DNA of 64,000 nt. Source: Alphaproteobacteria bacterium. Lineage in GTDB: Bacteria; Pseudomonadota; Alphaproteobacteria; Micavibrionales; Micavibrionaceae. Positions 32,017 to 41,308 of the stretch are shown here, piece by piece. Made by a program: the position numbers and the translations under genes. The notes under the pieces are model-generated. The model was not told where the DNA came from, searched no databases, and saw nothing but the letters and a program-made list of their open reading frames with translations. The DNA lies in NCBI GenBank assembly GCA_002401695.1, contig NVTV01000004.1, forward strand, positions 1,415 through 65,414. Direction: 5' to 3'. Every line of letters begins with the position of its first letter. Position 1 is the first letter of the stretch.

Positions 32017-33390
32017 ATGACACAAGATTTATATTCCCGAAATTTAACATCAAAACGCTGCAAGGCTTTAAAGGGCGATGCACGTATTCCCGGTGACAAA
32101 TCGATATCCCACCGTTCTATTATGCTGGGCGCTTTGGCTGTTGGTGAAACGATTGTCAGTGGCTTGCTGGAGGGGGAAGATGTTCTCCATACGGCTATGG
32201 CGATGCGGGCGATGGGCGCGAAGGTAAGCCATGATGATGACGGCTTATGGCGGATATACGGTGTTGGTGTCGGCGGTTTGTGCGAACCTGACCAAGTGCT
32301 TGAAATGGGCAATAGCGGCACCTCTACGCGTCTTTTAATGGGGCTTGTCGGGGGGCATAATATAACCGCCACGTTTACGGGGGATGCTTCGCTTGTTAAA
32401 CGTCCGATGAAGCGCATTGTAACGCCGCTGGAGATGATGGGGGCAACGTTCTTGTCGCGCTCCGGTGATCGTTTGCCTTTAACTGTGAAGGGCGCGGAAA
32501 ATACATTGCCGATTGAATATAAATTGCCTGTGGCCTCGGCGCAGGTGAAGTCCGCGATTATGTTGGCTGGTTTGAATGCGGCTGGTCGCACCACTGTGAT
32601 TGAAGATCATCCCACACGTGACCATACGGAAAATATGTTGCGGCATTTCGGTGTTGATGTTGATGTTGAGGAACTGGAGGGCGGTGCGCGCGCCATTCAT
32701 ATGCAAGGCCATCAGGAGCTTCAGGGCTGCGCGGTGGATGTGCCATCTGATCCAAGCTCGGCGGCGTTTGCAGTGGTTGCTGCGCTGATTAATGAAGGCT
32801 CGGAGATCACATTGAGCCGTGTTGGAATTAACGAAACCCGTATTGGCCTCTATACGACGTTGCAGGATATGGGCGCGGATATTGAATTTAAGAATAAGCG
32901 CATTGAGGCGGGCGAGCCTGTGGCGGATATCATTGTTAAGGGCACAGGGTCTTTGCGCGGTATTGATGTGCCGGAAAGCCGTGTTCCATCAATGATTGAT
33001 GAGTTCCCGATTTTGGCAATTGCCGCAGCGTGTGCGCAAGGGATAACAAAGATGACAGGCCTGAAAGAGTTGCGCGTTAAAGAGAGCGACCGTTTGTTGA
33101 TGGTGGCGAATGGCTTGAAAGCTTGCGGTGTTAATTTCGAGATGGGTGAAGAGAGCTTAACCATTCACGGTACAGGTAAGCCACCAGAGGGCGGCGCATG
33201 CGTAGAGACAGCGCTGGATCACCGTATTGCCATGAGTTTCTTGATATTGGGCACGGTTACGCAAGAGCCTGTTTCTGTCGATGATGCGGCGCCGATTAAA
33301 ACCAGCTTCCCGAATTTTATCGAATTGATGAACGATCTGGGCGCAGAGATTGGTACGCCGGATGATCCTGATGCATTGAGATTGGTTTAA
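32017..33390 (+). CDS. aroA: 3-phosphoshikimate 1-carboxyvinyltransferase (EPSP synthase)
   Basis: AroA joins shikimate 3-phosphate with PEP, the sixth step of the shikimate pathway. The 457-residue protein has the family motifs RIPGDKSISHRSIMLGALA, LEMGNSGTSTRLLMG, KRPMKRI and LRVKESDRL. The segment NSGTSTRL resembles class II enzymes in having the shorter G-A-region, but I would not assign an inhibitor class from it. It is followed two bases later by the end of a convergent gene; cmk lies further on, the usual aroA-cmk-rpsA order broken only by that gene. Confidence 0.95.
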   Translation: MTQDLYSRNLTSKRCKALKGDARIPGDKSISHRSIMLGALAVGETIVSGLLEGEDVLHTAMAMRAMGAKVSHDDDGLWRIYGVGVGGLCEPDQVLEMGNSGTSTRLLMGLVGGHNITATFTGDASLVKRPMKRIVTPLEMMGATFLSRSGDRLPLTVKGAENTLPIEYKLPVASAQVKSAIMLAGLNAAGRTTVIEDHPTRDHTENMLRHFGVDVDVEELEGGARAIHMQGHQELQGCAVDVPSDPSSAAFAVVAALINEGSEITLSRVGINETRIGLYTTLQDMGADIEFKNKRIEAGEPVADIIVKGTGSLRGIDVPESRVPSMIDEFPILAIAAACAQGITKMTGLKELRVKESDRLLMVANGLKACGVNFEMGEESLTIHGTGKPPEGGACVETALDHRIAMSFLILGTVTQEPVSVDDAAPIKTSFPNFIELMNDLGAEIGTPDDPDALRLV

Positions 33391-33392
33391 GC

Positions 33393-34001
33393 TTATTGTT
33401 TGAGCTTTTCCGGTTTCCATTCATTAAGCCATAAATCACGATAAACAATCGGCGGTGTTTTGCCGCTATCGAAAAAATACGTATCAATCGCGTAGATATC
33501 ATCAGTTTTTATTTCACGTAGTGTTGCGCTGTTATGTGGCCACATACCGTCAATGAAATAACCGCGATGTATGGGGTCTGATGTTTTGTGCCATTTGAAT
33601 GTCACGTCTTTTTCAAGAAACCTTAGATATTGTGAGGTATTGATTGTTTCATCAATGCAATCCATTTGATCTTCATCGCTTTCAAAGTTTTCGGCCTCTC
33701 CTCTATCGGGAGTCATGTTTGTGAGAGCCGTGACTTTGGTTTCGATTAGGGCAATGGCTTTTGCAATTCTTTTGCGCTCTTCTTTTGCGGTGTTTGGTGG
33801 GGATGAAAATATTGCAGTGATGCTCTTCCAATCTTGGTCGGGCATGGAGACATCTGTTTGGTAGGTGCAGCTAAACCCGTGACAGATAGTGAAATGTGCG
33901 GGGGACGCTGTTTTGTCGGTATAGGGGTGCAGGCTGATTCCTTGTCCTTTGGAACATCCAAGCAGAAGTGGTAATAGGCATAATATTCTCAAAATCTTCA
34001 T
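33393..34001 (-). CDS. Putative lipoprotein, conserved in alphaproteobacteria
   Basis: The 202-residue precursor starts with a lipobox-type signal (LLPLLLGCSKG, Cys 16), so it is probably lipid-anchored. The mature part has conserved features of an uncharacterised alphaproteobacterial group: ICHGFSC, an ER-rich helix (EERKRIAKAIALIETKV), DQMDCIDETINT, and the late motif DTYFFDSGKTPPIV. The four Cys after the lipobox probably pair. It is inserted antisense between aroA and cmk. Confidence 0.7.
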   Translation of the reverse strand: MKILRILCLLPLLLGCSKGQGISLHPYTDKTASPAHFTICHGFSCTYQTDVSMPDQDWKSITAIFSSPPNTAKEERKRIAKAIALIETKVTALTNMTPDRGEAENFESDEDQMDCIDETINTSQYLRFLEKDVTFKWHKTSDPIHRGYFIDGMWPHNSATLREIKTDDIYAIDTYFFDSGKTPPIVYRDLWLNEWKPEKLKQ

Positions 34002-34047
34002 AGATAGGGCTTGCTCTCATTTTGTATAGAAGGGTAAGTATAATCCC

Positions 34048-34704
34048 ATGAAAAAGATTATTGCGATTGATGGGCCCGCGGCAAGCGGAAAAGGAACTTT
34101 ATCACGAAATTTGGCGGATGCGCTGAATTTTGCACATATGGATACGGGCGCACTTTATCGCGCAGTGGCATATGAGATTTTGCAAGCGGGCGGTGATCCT
34201 ACGCAAGAAACCGATGCGCTGGCGGGGTGTAAGGCTCTGCAAGATAAAATGGCGCATGAAGATGTGTTGTCTAATGATGCATTACGCAATGATGTAATTG
34301 GTGATGCCGCATCTAAAGTGGCGGTTATTCAAAGTGTGCGCGATGCGTTGATTGCGTTGCAAAAATCTTTTGCGGATGCGCCGGGTGAGGCGTTTTCAGG
34401 GGCTATTTTGGATGGACGTGATATTGGCACTGTGATTTGCCCTGACGCGCCTTTGAAGCTCTATGTGACGGCAAATGTCAAGATTCGCGCGAAAAGACGC
34501 ATGAAAGAGTTGCATTCCAAGGGATTAGACGCTACATATAAGGCCGTTTTAGAGGATATGCGTGCGCGTGACGCTCGTGATTCTGGCCGTAAGGCTGCTC
34601 CACTAAGGCCTGCCGAAGATGCTATTATCATTGATAGCAGCGATTTAGGCGAGGCACAGATGTTGGAAACAGCCCTAACATATGCGAAAAAAGCATTTGG
34701 CTAG
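34048..34704 (+). CDS. cmk: Cytidylate kinase
   Basis: Cmk phosphorylates CMP and dCMP. The 218-residue protein has the P-loop IDGPAASGKGTLSRNLA, the acceptor motif MDTGALYRA, ILDGRDIGTVICPDA and the lid region RARDARDSGRKAAPL. The length is normal. It precedes rpsA as in most proteobacteria, 117 bases apart. Confidence 0.95.
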   Translation: MKKIIAIDGPAASGKGTLSRNLADALNFAHMDTGALYRAVAYEILQAGGDPTQETDALAGCKALQDKMAHEDVLSNDALRNDVIGDAASKVAVIQSVRDALIALQKSFADAPGEAFSGAILDGRDIGTVICPDAPLKLYVTANVKIRAKRRMKELHSKGLDATYKAVLEDMRARDARDSGRKAAPLRPAEDAIIIDSSDLGEAQMLETALTYAKKAFG

Positions 34705-34821
34705 AATAGAGTTCATGATGCATTAGCGAAAGTATCTCCTACTACGACGGTATTTATCGTTCCTGTGCAAAGATTACGGGGATGTGTAAATGCCAATTCG
34801 AATATTGAAAGGAATACGACT

Positions 34822-36534
34822 ATGGCTAAAGTTGCCGCTAATTTAATTGATAAAGAGGACTCCATAGAGTTTGCAGCTCTACTTGGAGAAACCATCGGAA
34901 AAAATGAAAAATTCGAGGGAAGTGTTGTAAAAGGCATTGTTATTGCTCTGGAAGCAGATCACGTGATTGTTGACGTTGGTTTGAAATCAGAGGGACGTGT
35001 CCCGCGTTACGAATTTTCAAAACCAGGTGAAGACCCGGAAATAAATGTTGGAGATACCGTTGAAGTATACGTTGAACGTATGGAAAACAGAAACGGTGAA
35101 TCTGTTCTTTCGCGTGAAAAAGCACGCAGAGAAGAAGTTTGGATTGAACTGGAGAAAATGCATGCAGATGGTGAACGTGTAACGGGTACTATCTTTGGTC
35201 GTGTAAAAGGTGGTTTCACTGTTGATCTTGGTGGCGCGGTTGCGTTCTTGCCGGGTTCACAAGTTGATATCCGCCCCGTTCGTGACATTGAACCATTGAT
35301 GAACACACCACAGCCGTTCCACGTTCTTAAAATGGATCGTAGCCGCGGAAATATCGTTGTGTCTCGTCGTTCTATTCTTGAAGAATCACGTCAAGAGCAA
35401 CGCAGTGACTTGCTTAAGAATTTGGCTGAAGGTCAGGTTCTTGAGGGGATCGTTAAAAATATCACAGATTACGGCGCGTTCGTTGATCTTGGTGGTGTTG
35501 ATGGTCTGTTGCATGTTACCGACATTTCCTGGAAACGCGTTAACCACCCATCTGAAGTTCTTCAGATTGGTCAAACTGTTGACGTTCAGGTTATTCGCTT
35601 TAACGAAGAAACACAGCGTATCTCATTGGGGATTAAACAGCTTGGTTCTGATCCTTGGGAAAATGTTGAAGCTAAATACATTGAAGGCCAACGCTTTACA
35701 GGCCGTATCAGCAACATCGCTGACTATGGTGCTTTTGTTGAGCTGGAAGATGGCGTTGAAGGTTTGGTTCACGTTTCTGAAATGTCTTGGACAAAGAAGA
35801 ACGTACACCCAAGCAAGATCGTTTCTACGTCTCAGGAAGTTGAAGTGGTTGTTCTTGAGGTTAATATGGAGAAACGCCGTATTTCTCTTGGCTTGAAACA
35901 GTGTCAGGAAAATCCTTGGATACAATTCGCAGAAGACAATAAAGTAGATGATGAGATTGAAGGCGAAGTTCGCAATATCACAGAATTTGGTTTGTTTGTT
36001 GGTTTGACTGAAGAAATTGACGGTATGGTTCACCTGTCCGATATTTCATGGGAAGATCAAAGCGAAGAAATTCTAAAGGGCTTTGAAAAAGGTAGTGTCG
36101 TTAAGGCCAAAATCCTTGAACTTGATCCTGAACGTGAGCGCGTTGCTTTGAGTATCAAAGCATTGACAGAAGATCCATATAAAGGTGCACTACAAGGCGT
36201 TGTTAAAGGCGCAGTGGTAACCTGTACGGTTTCTGAAATCACCGGTTCTACTGTTGAGGTAGAGTTGAGCGATGGCGTTACTGGTACGATTAGAAAATCT
36301 GATCTGTCGCGTGAGCGTTCAGAGCAACGTCCTGATCGTTTTGCTGTTGGTGAGAAAGTCGATGCGAAAGTAGTTTCCGTTGACAGAAAATCACGCAAAG
36401 TAACACTTTCAATCAAAGCACAAGAAATTGATGAAGATAAGCAAGCAATGAAGGACTTTGGTTCGACAGAAAGCGGTGCATCTCTTGGTGATATTCTTGG
36501 CGCTGCGTTGCAAGGCAAAGACGATAAGAAATAA
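34822..36534 (+). CDS. rpsA: 30S ribosomal protein S1
   Basis: S1 binds mRNA leaders and is needed for initiation on structured messages. The 570-residue product has six S1 (OB-fold) repeats, each with the pattern G.V..I..YGAFV.L.....GL.H.S: for example NITDYGAFVDLGGVDGLLHVTDISW and NIADYGAFVELEDGVEGL in order. The start at 34822 is chosen because GAAAGGA lies upstream and the family N-terminus begins MAKVAANLIDKED; the frame is open 19 codons further. The last S1 repeat is less conserved. A terminator follows. Confidence 0.95.
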   Translation: MAKVAANLIDKEDSIEFAALLGETIGKNEKFEGSVVKGIVIALEADHVIVDVGLKSEGRVPRYEFSKPGEDPEINVGDTVEVYVERMENRNGESVLSREKARREEVWIELEKMHADGERVTGTIFGRVKGGFTVDLGGAVAFLPGSQVDIRPVRDIEPLMNTPQPFHVLKMDRSRGNIVVSRRSILEESRQEQRSDLLKNLAEGQVLEGIVKNITDYGAFVDLGGVDGLLHVTDISWKRVNHPSEVLQIGQTVDVQVIRFNEETQRISLGIKQLGSDPWENVEAKYIEGQRFTGRISNIADYGAFVELEDGVEGLVHVSEMSWTKKNVHPSKIVSTSQEVEVVVLEVNMEKRRISLGLKQCQENPWIQFAEDNKVDDEIEGEVRNITEFGLFVGLTEEIDGMVHLSDISWEDQSEEILKGFEKGSVVKAKILELDPERERVALSIKALTEDPYKGALQGVVKGAVVTCTVSEITGSTVEVELSDGVTGTIRKSDLSRERSEQRPDRFAVGEKVDAKVVSVDRKSRKVTLSIKAQEIDEDKQAMKDFGSTESGASLGDILGAALQGKDDKK

Positions 36535-36568
36535 AAATATTTAAATTGTTTTGAATATAGTTTTAAAG

Positions 36569-36594
36569 AGCCGGCATTTGTTGTCGGCTTTTTT
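36569..36594 (+). terminator. Intrinsic terminator after rpsA
   Basis: AGCCGGCA (36569-36576) pairs with TGTCGGCT (36582-36589) with one G-T pair and a five-base loop, followed by six T (counting the last stem base). It ends the cmk-rpsA transcript. Confidence 0.8.
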
Positions 36595-36734
36595 GCGATG
36601 TTTTTGTAATGTCTAGGGAAAAAAGTGTTTTTAATCAATGCGTTTTGCTTGACGCGTTTGTTGGAATCAGGCAATCTACAACCATCCGAGTTCAATTTTA
36701 ATTCTTTTGTTTACAAAAAGAGGTGTGTTTCGAT

Positions 36735-37016
36735 ATGACAAAATCAGAGCTGATACAACGTTTAGCCGATTTAAATCCGCATTTGTATTTGCGCGATATT
36801 GAGAAAATCGTGGAAACGGTGTTTAACGAAATTTCTGATGCTTTGGCAAATGGTGATCGTGTCGAACTACGTGGCTTTGGCGCTTTCTCTGTAAAGCACC
36901 GTGATGCACGTGTTGGCCGTAACCCACGTACTGGTGAAACGGTTCAGGTCGCTGCAAAACGCTTGCCGTTCTTTAAAACAGGTAAAGCTCTGCGCGAGAA
37001 ACTAAACGGTAAATAA
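36735..37016 (+). CDS. ihfB: Integration host factor subunit beta
   Basis: IHF bends DNA at specific sites and assists sigma-54 promoters, replication and recombination. The 93-residue product has the HU/IHF fold with the DNA-intercalating arm ([19 protein letters not shown]) and GFGAFSV. The ATG at 36735 matches the family start [10 protein letters not shown]; the GTG at 36723 is the alternative. rpsA-ihfB-lapA is a conserved order. Confidence 0.93.
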   Translation: MTKSELIQRLADLNPHLYLRDIEKIVETVFNEISDALANGDRVELRGFGAFSVKHRDARVGRNPRTGETVQVAAKRLPFFKTGKALREKLNGK

Positions 37017-37017
37017 G

Positions 37018-37359
37018 ATGGTGGTTATTCGGTTTCTCTTTGGACTTGTTATTACGGTTTGTATTGCTGTGTTTGCGGTGCTTAATCGTGAGGTTATTTC
37101 TGTGACGTGGAGTCCTTTTTCTGATGATCTCGCTTTGATGTTGCCTGTCTATGTCGTGGTTTTGGCCGCGATGGGGTTTGGCTTCGTTTTGGGAGGGCTT
37201 CTTGTCTGGATGAACGCGGGGGGCGCGCGCAAAGAAAAGCGTAAACAAAAGCGCGATATGAAAATATTGGAAAAAGAAGTCGGACGCCTGAAAGAAGATA
37301 AATTTCAAAGCAGCAATATGCCTGCGACGGATATCTTCCCTGCCTTACCTGTAAAATAA
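37018..37359 (+). CDS. lapA: LapA family membrane protein (DUF1049)
   Basis: The 113-residue product has two membrane segments (about residues 4-22 and 40-62) and a basic coiled-coil tail (RKEKRKQKRDMKILEKEVGRL). In E. coli LapA, with LapB, tunes LpxC degradation and so LPS synthesis; this protein has the same topology. The ATG follows the ihfB stop by one base, so the genes are co-translated. Confidence 0.82.
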   Translation: MVVIRFLFGLVITVCIAVFAVLNREVISVTWSPFSDDLALMLPVYVVVLAAMGFGFVLGGLLVWMNAGGARKEKRKQKRDMKILEKEVGRLKEDKFQSSNMPATDIFPALPVK

Positions 37360-37368
37360 GAGAGTGAT

Positions 37369-38064
37369 ATGATATCTCAACCTAAAATATTCTGTGCTAT
37401 TGATACGGATGATCTTGATCATGCTTGCGCGCTGTCTGCGCAGATTGCTCCTGTCACGGGCGGGATAAAGCTGGGGCTGGAATTCTTTAATAACTTTGGC
37501 CCGCAAGGGGTTGAACGCGTGTTGAAGGCTTGCCCCGAGGTGCAGCTTTTCATTGATCTGAAATTCCATGATATTCCCAATACGGTTGCGGGCGCGGTGC
37601 GCGGTATTTGTAGCAATTTTGCACCGGCTTATCTGAATGTGCATGCGTCCGGTGGGGCGGAAATGATGTGCGCGGCCAAGGATGCGTGCGGCGCAGATAC
37701 GAAATTATTGGCGGTAACGATACTGACCTCTTTGGATGCGCAGGCTATTGCCGAGATTGGTTATGGTGGCGCGGATGTTGCAGCGCAGGTGGAGAAGCTC
37801 GCATTGCTGGCGGAACAATCAGGGTTAGATGGTGTTGTGTGCTCCGCGCATGAAATTACACGATTGCGCGGTGTGTGCGGTGATGATTTTGCACTAATGG
37901 TGCCGGGGATTCGCCCAAAGGGAAGCGCGCAGGGCGATCAAAAGCGGGTTATGACACCTGTTGATGCACTTGATGCAGGCGCAACGCATTTGGTCATAGG
38001 CCGCCCGATTACAGGTGCTGCTGATCCGGCGAAAGCCGCGCAAGAGATATTGGAAGGATTGTAA
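37369..38064 (+). CDS. pyrF: Orotidine 5'-phosphate decarboxylase
   Basis: PyrF makes UMP from OMP. The 231-residue protein has the catalytic DLKFHDIPNT, the phosphate-binding VPGIRP and VIGRPITGAADP, and the early substrate Asp in AIDTDDLD. The length is typical. The membrane-protein gene follows with one base between. Confidence 0.94.
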   Translation: MISQPKIFCAIDTDDLDHACALSAQIAPVTGGIKLGLEFFNNFGPQGVERVLKACPEVQLFIDLKFHDIPNTVAGAVRGICSNFAPAYLNVHASGGAEMMCAAKDACGADTKLLAVTILTSLDAQAIAEIGYGGADVAAQVEKLALLAEQSGLDGVVCSAHEITRLRGVCGDDFALMVPGIRPKGSAQGDQKRVMTPVDALDAGATHLVIGRPITGAADPAKAAQEILEGL

Positions 38065-38065
38065 T

Positions 38066-38953
38066 ATGGATATTTGGGGGAAAGGGGACTATCAGGCAAC
38101 GCTATATGTATCCAAAACGCGGTATAATGTCAGTGATTTTGTACGTAATAATAAGAAAGAGCTATGGAAGATATTTCTGCCTCTTTTGCCCTTTATTCTA
38201 GGTCTCCATGTATTGGATGCGGTTATATCTGATCTGTATTACTCCGACGGAGAAAATAGAGCAGGTATATTGGGTAATTTGATTTTGAATGGAGAAGATA
38301 CGGAAGGATTCTTTATTGGAGAGATGATATCAGGTTACTTTTTTGTTTGTTTGGCCATTTCATGGCATAGGCTTGTTATTCAGGGGATAGACACTTATAC
38401 GCCAATGAAACCCTTTTCCCCGAAAAAGTATGAACTTGTCTTTGTTGGAGCTTGGCTGCTAGCGTGTGTGGTATCTGTACTTTTTACACCGTTTTATGCT
38501 CTTGGTATGTCTTATTTATTATCAATGGGGGTTAAGATTCCTGAGAGTGAATGGCTAAGCTTTTCTCTTTATATATTATTATATTTTTTAATGACTTATA
38601 TTTTTTATCGTTGTTGTTTTTATTTTCCTGCCAAGGCGGTTAATGCGAAGATCACCCTGAAAAAAGCATTTTCTTTGAGTGGGGGACATTTGTGGCGACT
38701 TTTCTTTGTTATGTTTAGAACGATGTTCTTGTGGACTTTCTTTTTTGTTGCTTACGTATATATAGCTTTGCTGGCATATGCTGGGATACATCATTATTTA
38801 CAAATATCTTCATTGGAATATGTTATTTCTCTTATTCTATATTTGCCCATGGTTTTATATGTTGAGCCGATTCTTATTGTTTTAGGCGTGACCGCCTTAT
38901 CAAATTATTACCTTTATGCACTTCAAAATGAAGAGCGTGCCGTTGAGGGGTGA
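38066..38953 (+). CDS. Polytopic membrane protein, unknown
   Basis: The 295-residue product has about five to six membrane segments (near residues 35-55, 88-105, 128-150, 165-188, 225-245 and 255-285), a polar N-terminal stretch of 28 residues, and no catalytic motif I can recognise. AAGGA lies before the ATG at 38066. The gene is visibly richer in A+T than pyrF and trpF on both sides, and it splits the common pyrF-trpF pair, which suggests acquisition. It overlaps trpF's upstream region, so the operon appears intact across it. Confidence 0.65.
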   Translation: MDIWGKGDYQATLYVSKTRYNVSDFVRNNKKELWKIFLPLLPFILGLHVLDAVISDLYYSDGENRAGILGNLILNGEDTEGFFIGEMISGYFFVCLAISWHRLVIQGIDTYTPMKPFSPKKYELVFVGAWLLACVVSVLFTPFYALGMSYLLSMGVKIPESEWLSFSLYILLYFLMTYIFYRCCFYFPAKAVNAKITLKKAFSLSGGHLWRLFFVMFRTMFLWTFFFVAYVYIALLAYAGIHHYLQISSLEYVISLILYLPMVLYVEPILIVLGVTALSNYYLYALQNEERAVEG

Positions 38954-38955
38954 TC

Positions 38956-39603
38956 TTGTCCAGAAAAGTTACAGCTAAAATATGTGGGATTAAAACGCCG
39001 GAGGCTTTGCAGGCTGCGGTGCAGAATGGTGCGCGCTTTATCGGCTTTGTGTTTTTTCCGCCATCCCCACGCCATGTGGCGATTGACACGGCGAAGGCGC
39101 TTGCCTTGATGTTGCCCACGGGTGTGCGCAGTGTTGGCTTGTTTGTTGATCCCACGAATGCGCAGTTGGATGCGGTGACGGGGCGGGTGCAGCTGGACAT
39201 GATCCAGTTACATGGCGCAGAAACGCCGCAGCGTGTTGCCGAAATCAAGGGGAAATACGCTTTGCCGATTATTAAGGCTATTCCTGTGAGTAACGCCGAG
39301 GATATTACCGCCGTGCGTGATTATGAAGATCATGTTGATTGGCTGCTGTTTGATGCGAAGCCCCCTGCGGATAGTGATGTTCCGGGTGGTACGGGGCAGA
39401 GCTTTGATTGGGCGCTTTTGAAAGGGCTGGAATTTTCCAAACCGTGGATGTTATCGGGCGGTTTAAGCGCGGAGAATGTCGGCGAGGCACTTTCGGTGCT
39501 TTCTCCTGATGCGGTGGATGTGTCCTCTGGCGTGGAATCATCGCGCGGTGAAAAAGATATAGAGAAAATCAGTGCTTTTCTTGCGGCGGTTAAAGCGGTA
39601 TAA
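38956..39603 (+). CDS. trpF: Phosphoribosylanthranilate isomerase
   Basis: TrpF catalyses the third step from chorismate to tryptophan. The 215-residue protein has the TIM-barrel signature [11 protein letters not shown] with the catalytic Cys, [12 protein letters not shown], the catalytic Asp in LFDAKPP, and [10 protein letters not shown] and VDVSSGVE for phosphate binding. GAGGGG stands five bases before TTG 38956; the GTG at 38950 overlaps the preceding stop and is the alternative. Confidence 0.93.
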   Translation: MSRKVTAKICGIKTPEALQAAVQNGARFIGFVFFPPSPRHVAIDTAKALALMLPTGVRSVGLFVDPTNAQLDAVTGRVQLDMIQLHGAETPQRVAEIKGKYALPIIKAIPVSNAEDITAVRDYEDHVDWLLFDAKPPADSDVPGGTGQSFDWALLKGLEFSKPWMLSGGLSAENVGEALSVLSPDAVDVSSGVESSRGEKDIEKISAFLAAVKAV

Positions 39604-39610
39604 AGCGGAC

Positions 39611-40831
39611 ATGACAGTGAATTCATATAAAAATCAGCCCGACGAGCGCGGGCATTTCGGGCAATATGGTGGACGGTACGTGGCGGAAACGTTAATGCCG
39701 CTTGTATTGTCGGTGGAAAAAGCATGGAACGAAGCGAAAGTTGATCCTGCTTTTTGGGCGCAATTTGATGACTTGGCGAAGAATTATATCGGTCGCCCGT
39801 CACCGCTTTATTTTGCGGAGAAGACGACGAAGCACTTTGCTAACGGCGATAAGGGCGCGAAGATTTACTTCAAGCGTGACGAGCTGAACCATACAGGTGC
39901 GCATAAGATTAACCATTGTATCGGGCAGGTTTTGTTGGCGATGCGTATGGGTAAGACGCGCATTATTGCTGAAACAGGCGCGGGTCAGCACGGCGTGGCC
40001 ACGGCGACAGTGTGCGCATTATTTGATCTTCCTTGTACTATTTTTATGGGTGAGAAGGATGTTCAGCGTCAATCACCGAACGTATTTCGTATGAAATTAC
40101 TGGGGGCAGAGGTCGTTTCTGTAACGTCCGGTTCGGCATCTTTGAAGGATTCCATGAATGAAGCGATGCGCGATTGGGTGACCAATGTGCATGATACATA
40201 TTATCTGATTGGCACTGTGGGCGGCCCGCATCCGTTTCCTGCGATGGTGCGCGATTTTCAATCCATCATTGGTAAAGAAACCAAAGAGCAAATGATGGAG
40301 CGTGAGGGGCGTTTGCCTGATACGCTGATCGCGGCGATTGGCGGTGGTTCAAATGCGATGGGTTTGTTTCATCCGTTCCTTGATGATGCGGATGTGCATA
40401 TGATTGGCGTGGAAGCAGGCGGCATGGGCGTGGACACAGATTTACATGCGGCGAGCCTTGAGGGTGGAAAGCCCGGTGTATTGCACGGTATGCAAACGTA
40501 TTTCCTTCAAAATGATGATGGGCAAATTCAAGAGGCGCACTCTATTTCTGCTGGATTGGATTATCCGGGTATCGGGCCGGAGCACGCATGGTTATTCGAT
40601 AGAAAACGTGTCGAATATGTAAGTGTGACGGATAAAGAAGCACTGGATGCGTTTCAGTTATGCTCTAAATTAGAGGGGATCATTCCTGCGCTTGAACCAG
40701 CGCATGCTTTGGCGCATGTCGCAAAGATTGCGGGCACTCTGCCGAAGGATCATATCCTTGTGATGAATCTTTGTGGTCGCGGCGATAAGGATATCTTCAC
40801 CGTTGCTGATAAGTTAGGCGTTAAAATATGA
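39611..40831 (+). CDS. trpB: Tryptophan synthase beta subunit
   Basis: TrpB condenses indole and serine with PLP. The 406-residue protein has the start [15 protein letters not shown], the PLP-Lys motif [13 protein letters not shown], the substrate loop [13 protein letters not shown], and GGGSNAMG for the phosphate. The ATG at 39611 fits the family start; the frame is open 13 codons upstream. Its stop overlaps the next start (ATGA), and trpA is displaced downstream by two inserted genes. Confidence 0.96.
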   Translation: MTVNSYKNQPDERGHFGQYGGRYVAETLMPLVLSVEKAWNEAKVDPAFWAQFDDLAKNYIGRPSPLYFAEKTTKHFANGDKGAKIYFKRDELNHTGAHKINHCIGQVLLAMRMGKTRIIAETGAGQHGVATATVCALFDLPCTIFMGEKDVQRQSPNVFRMKLLGAEVVSVTSGSASLKDSMNEAMRDWVTNVHDTYYLIGTVGGPHPFPAMVRDFQSIIGKETKEQMMEREGRLPDTLIAAIGGGSNAMGLFHPFLDDADVHMIGVEAGGMGVDTDLHAASLEGGKPGVLHGMQTYFLQNDDGQIQEAHSISAGLDYPGIGPEHAWLFDRKRVEYVSVTDKEALDAFQLCSKLEGIIPALEPAHALAHVAKIAGTLPKDHILVMNLCGRGDKDIFTVADKLGVKI

Positions 40832-41307
40832 GTGATTACGAAGTAAAAGCAGGACTGGAAAAGATCGATGGTTTCTCTGTTGTCGGGCTTTCTATGATTA
40901 CGAGCAATGAAACCGCGAGTGAAGAGATTAACGCGCTGTGGCAGGATTTCTTTGAGAAGAGCATTGGTCAAGATGTTGAAAACCGCGTCGATGATGTGAT
41001 TTATGCGGTTTATAGCGATTATGAGGGTGACCATACAAAGCCTTATCGTTTAACCGTTGGGTATAAGATTGAAGGCGATCCGCAAATGAAAGATCATTTG
41101 TATCATGTTGAGGTTCAAAGTGCGGATTACGCGATGATGGGCGCGATTGGGGAACAACCAAAGGCCTTGATCGAAACATGGACAGCCGTGTGGCAAAGTG
41201 ATTTGGACAGGAAATTCGAGACCGATTTCGAAGTGTATGGTAAGCGGTTCTTTGAAGAGGGTGTGCATGAGGTTCTAGTCGCGATTGGTGTGAATTTGGA
41301 AGAATAG
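40828..41307 (+). CDS. GyrI-like effector-binding domain protein
   Basis: The 159-residue product is a stand-alone effector-binding domain of the AraC/GyrI type, with [27 protein letters not shown] and the late [17 protein letters not shown], which are characteristic of integron-associated effector-binding proteins that sense small cationic or aromatic ligands. There is no DNA-binding domain. It overlaps trpB by four bases, so it is translated with the tryptophan genes. No role in that pathway is known to me. Confidence 0.78.
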   Translation: MSDYEVKAGLEKIDGFSVVGLSMITSNETASEEINALWQDFFEKSIGQDVENRVDDVIYAVYSDYEGDHTKPYRLTVGYKIEGDPQMKDHLYHVEVQSADYAMMGAIGEQPKALIETWTAVWQSDLDRKFETDFEVYGKRFFEEGVHEVLVAIGVNLEE

Positions 41308-41308
41308 G

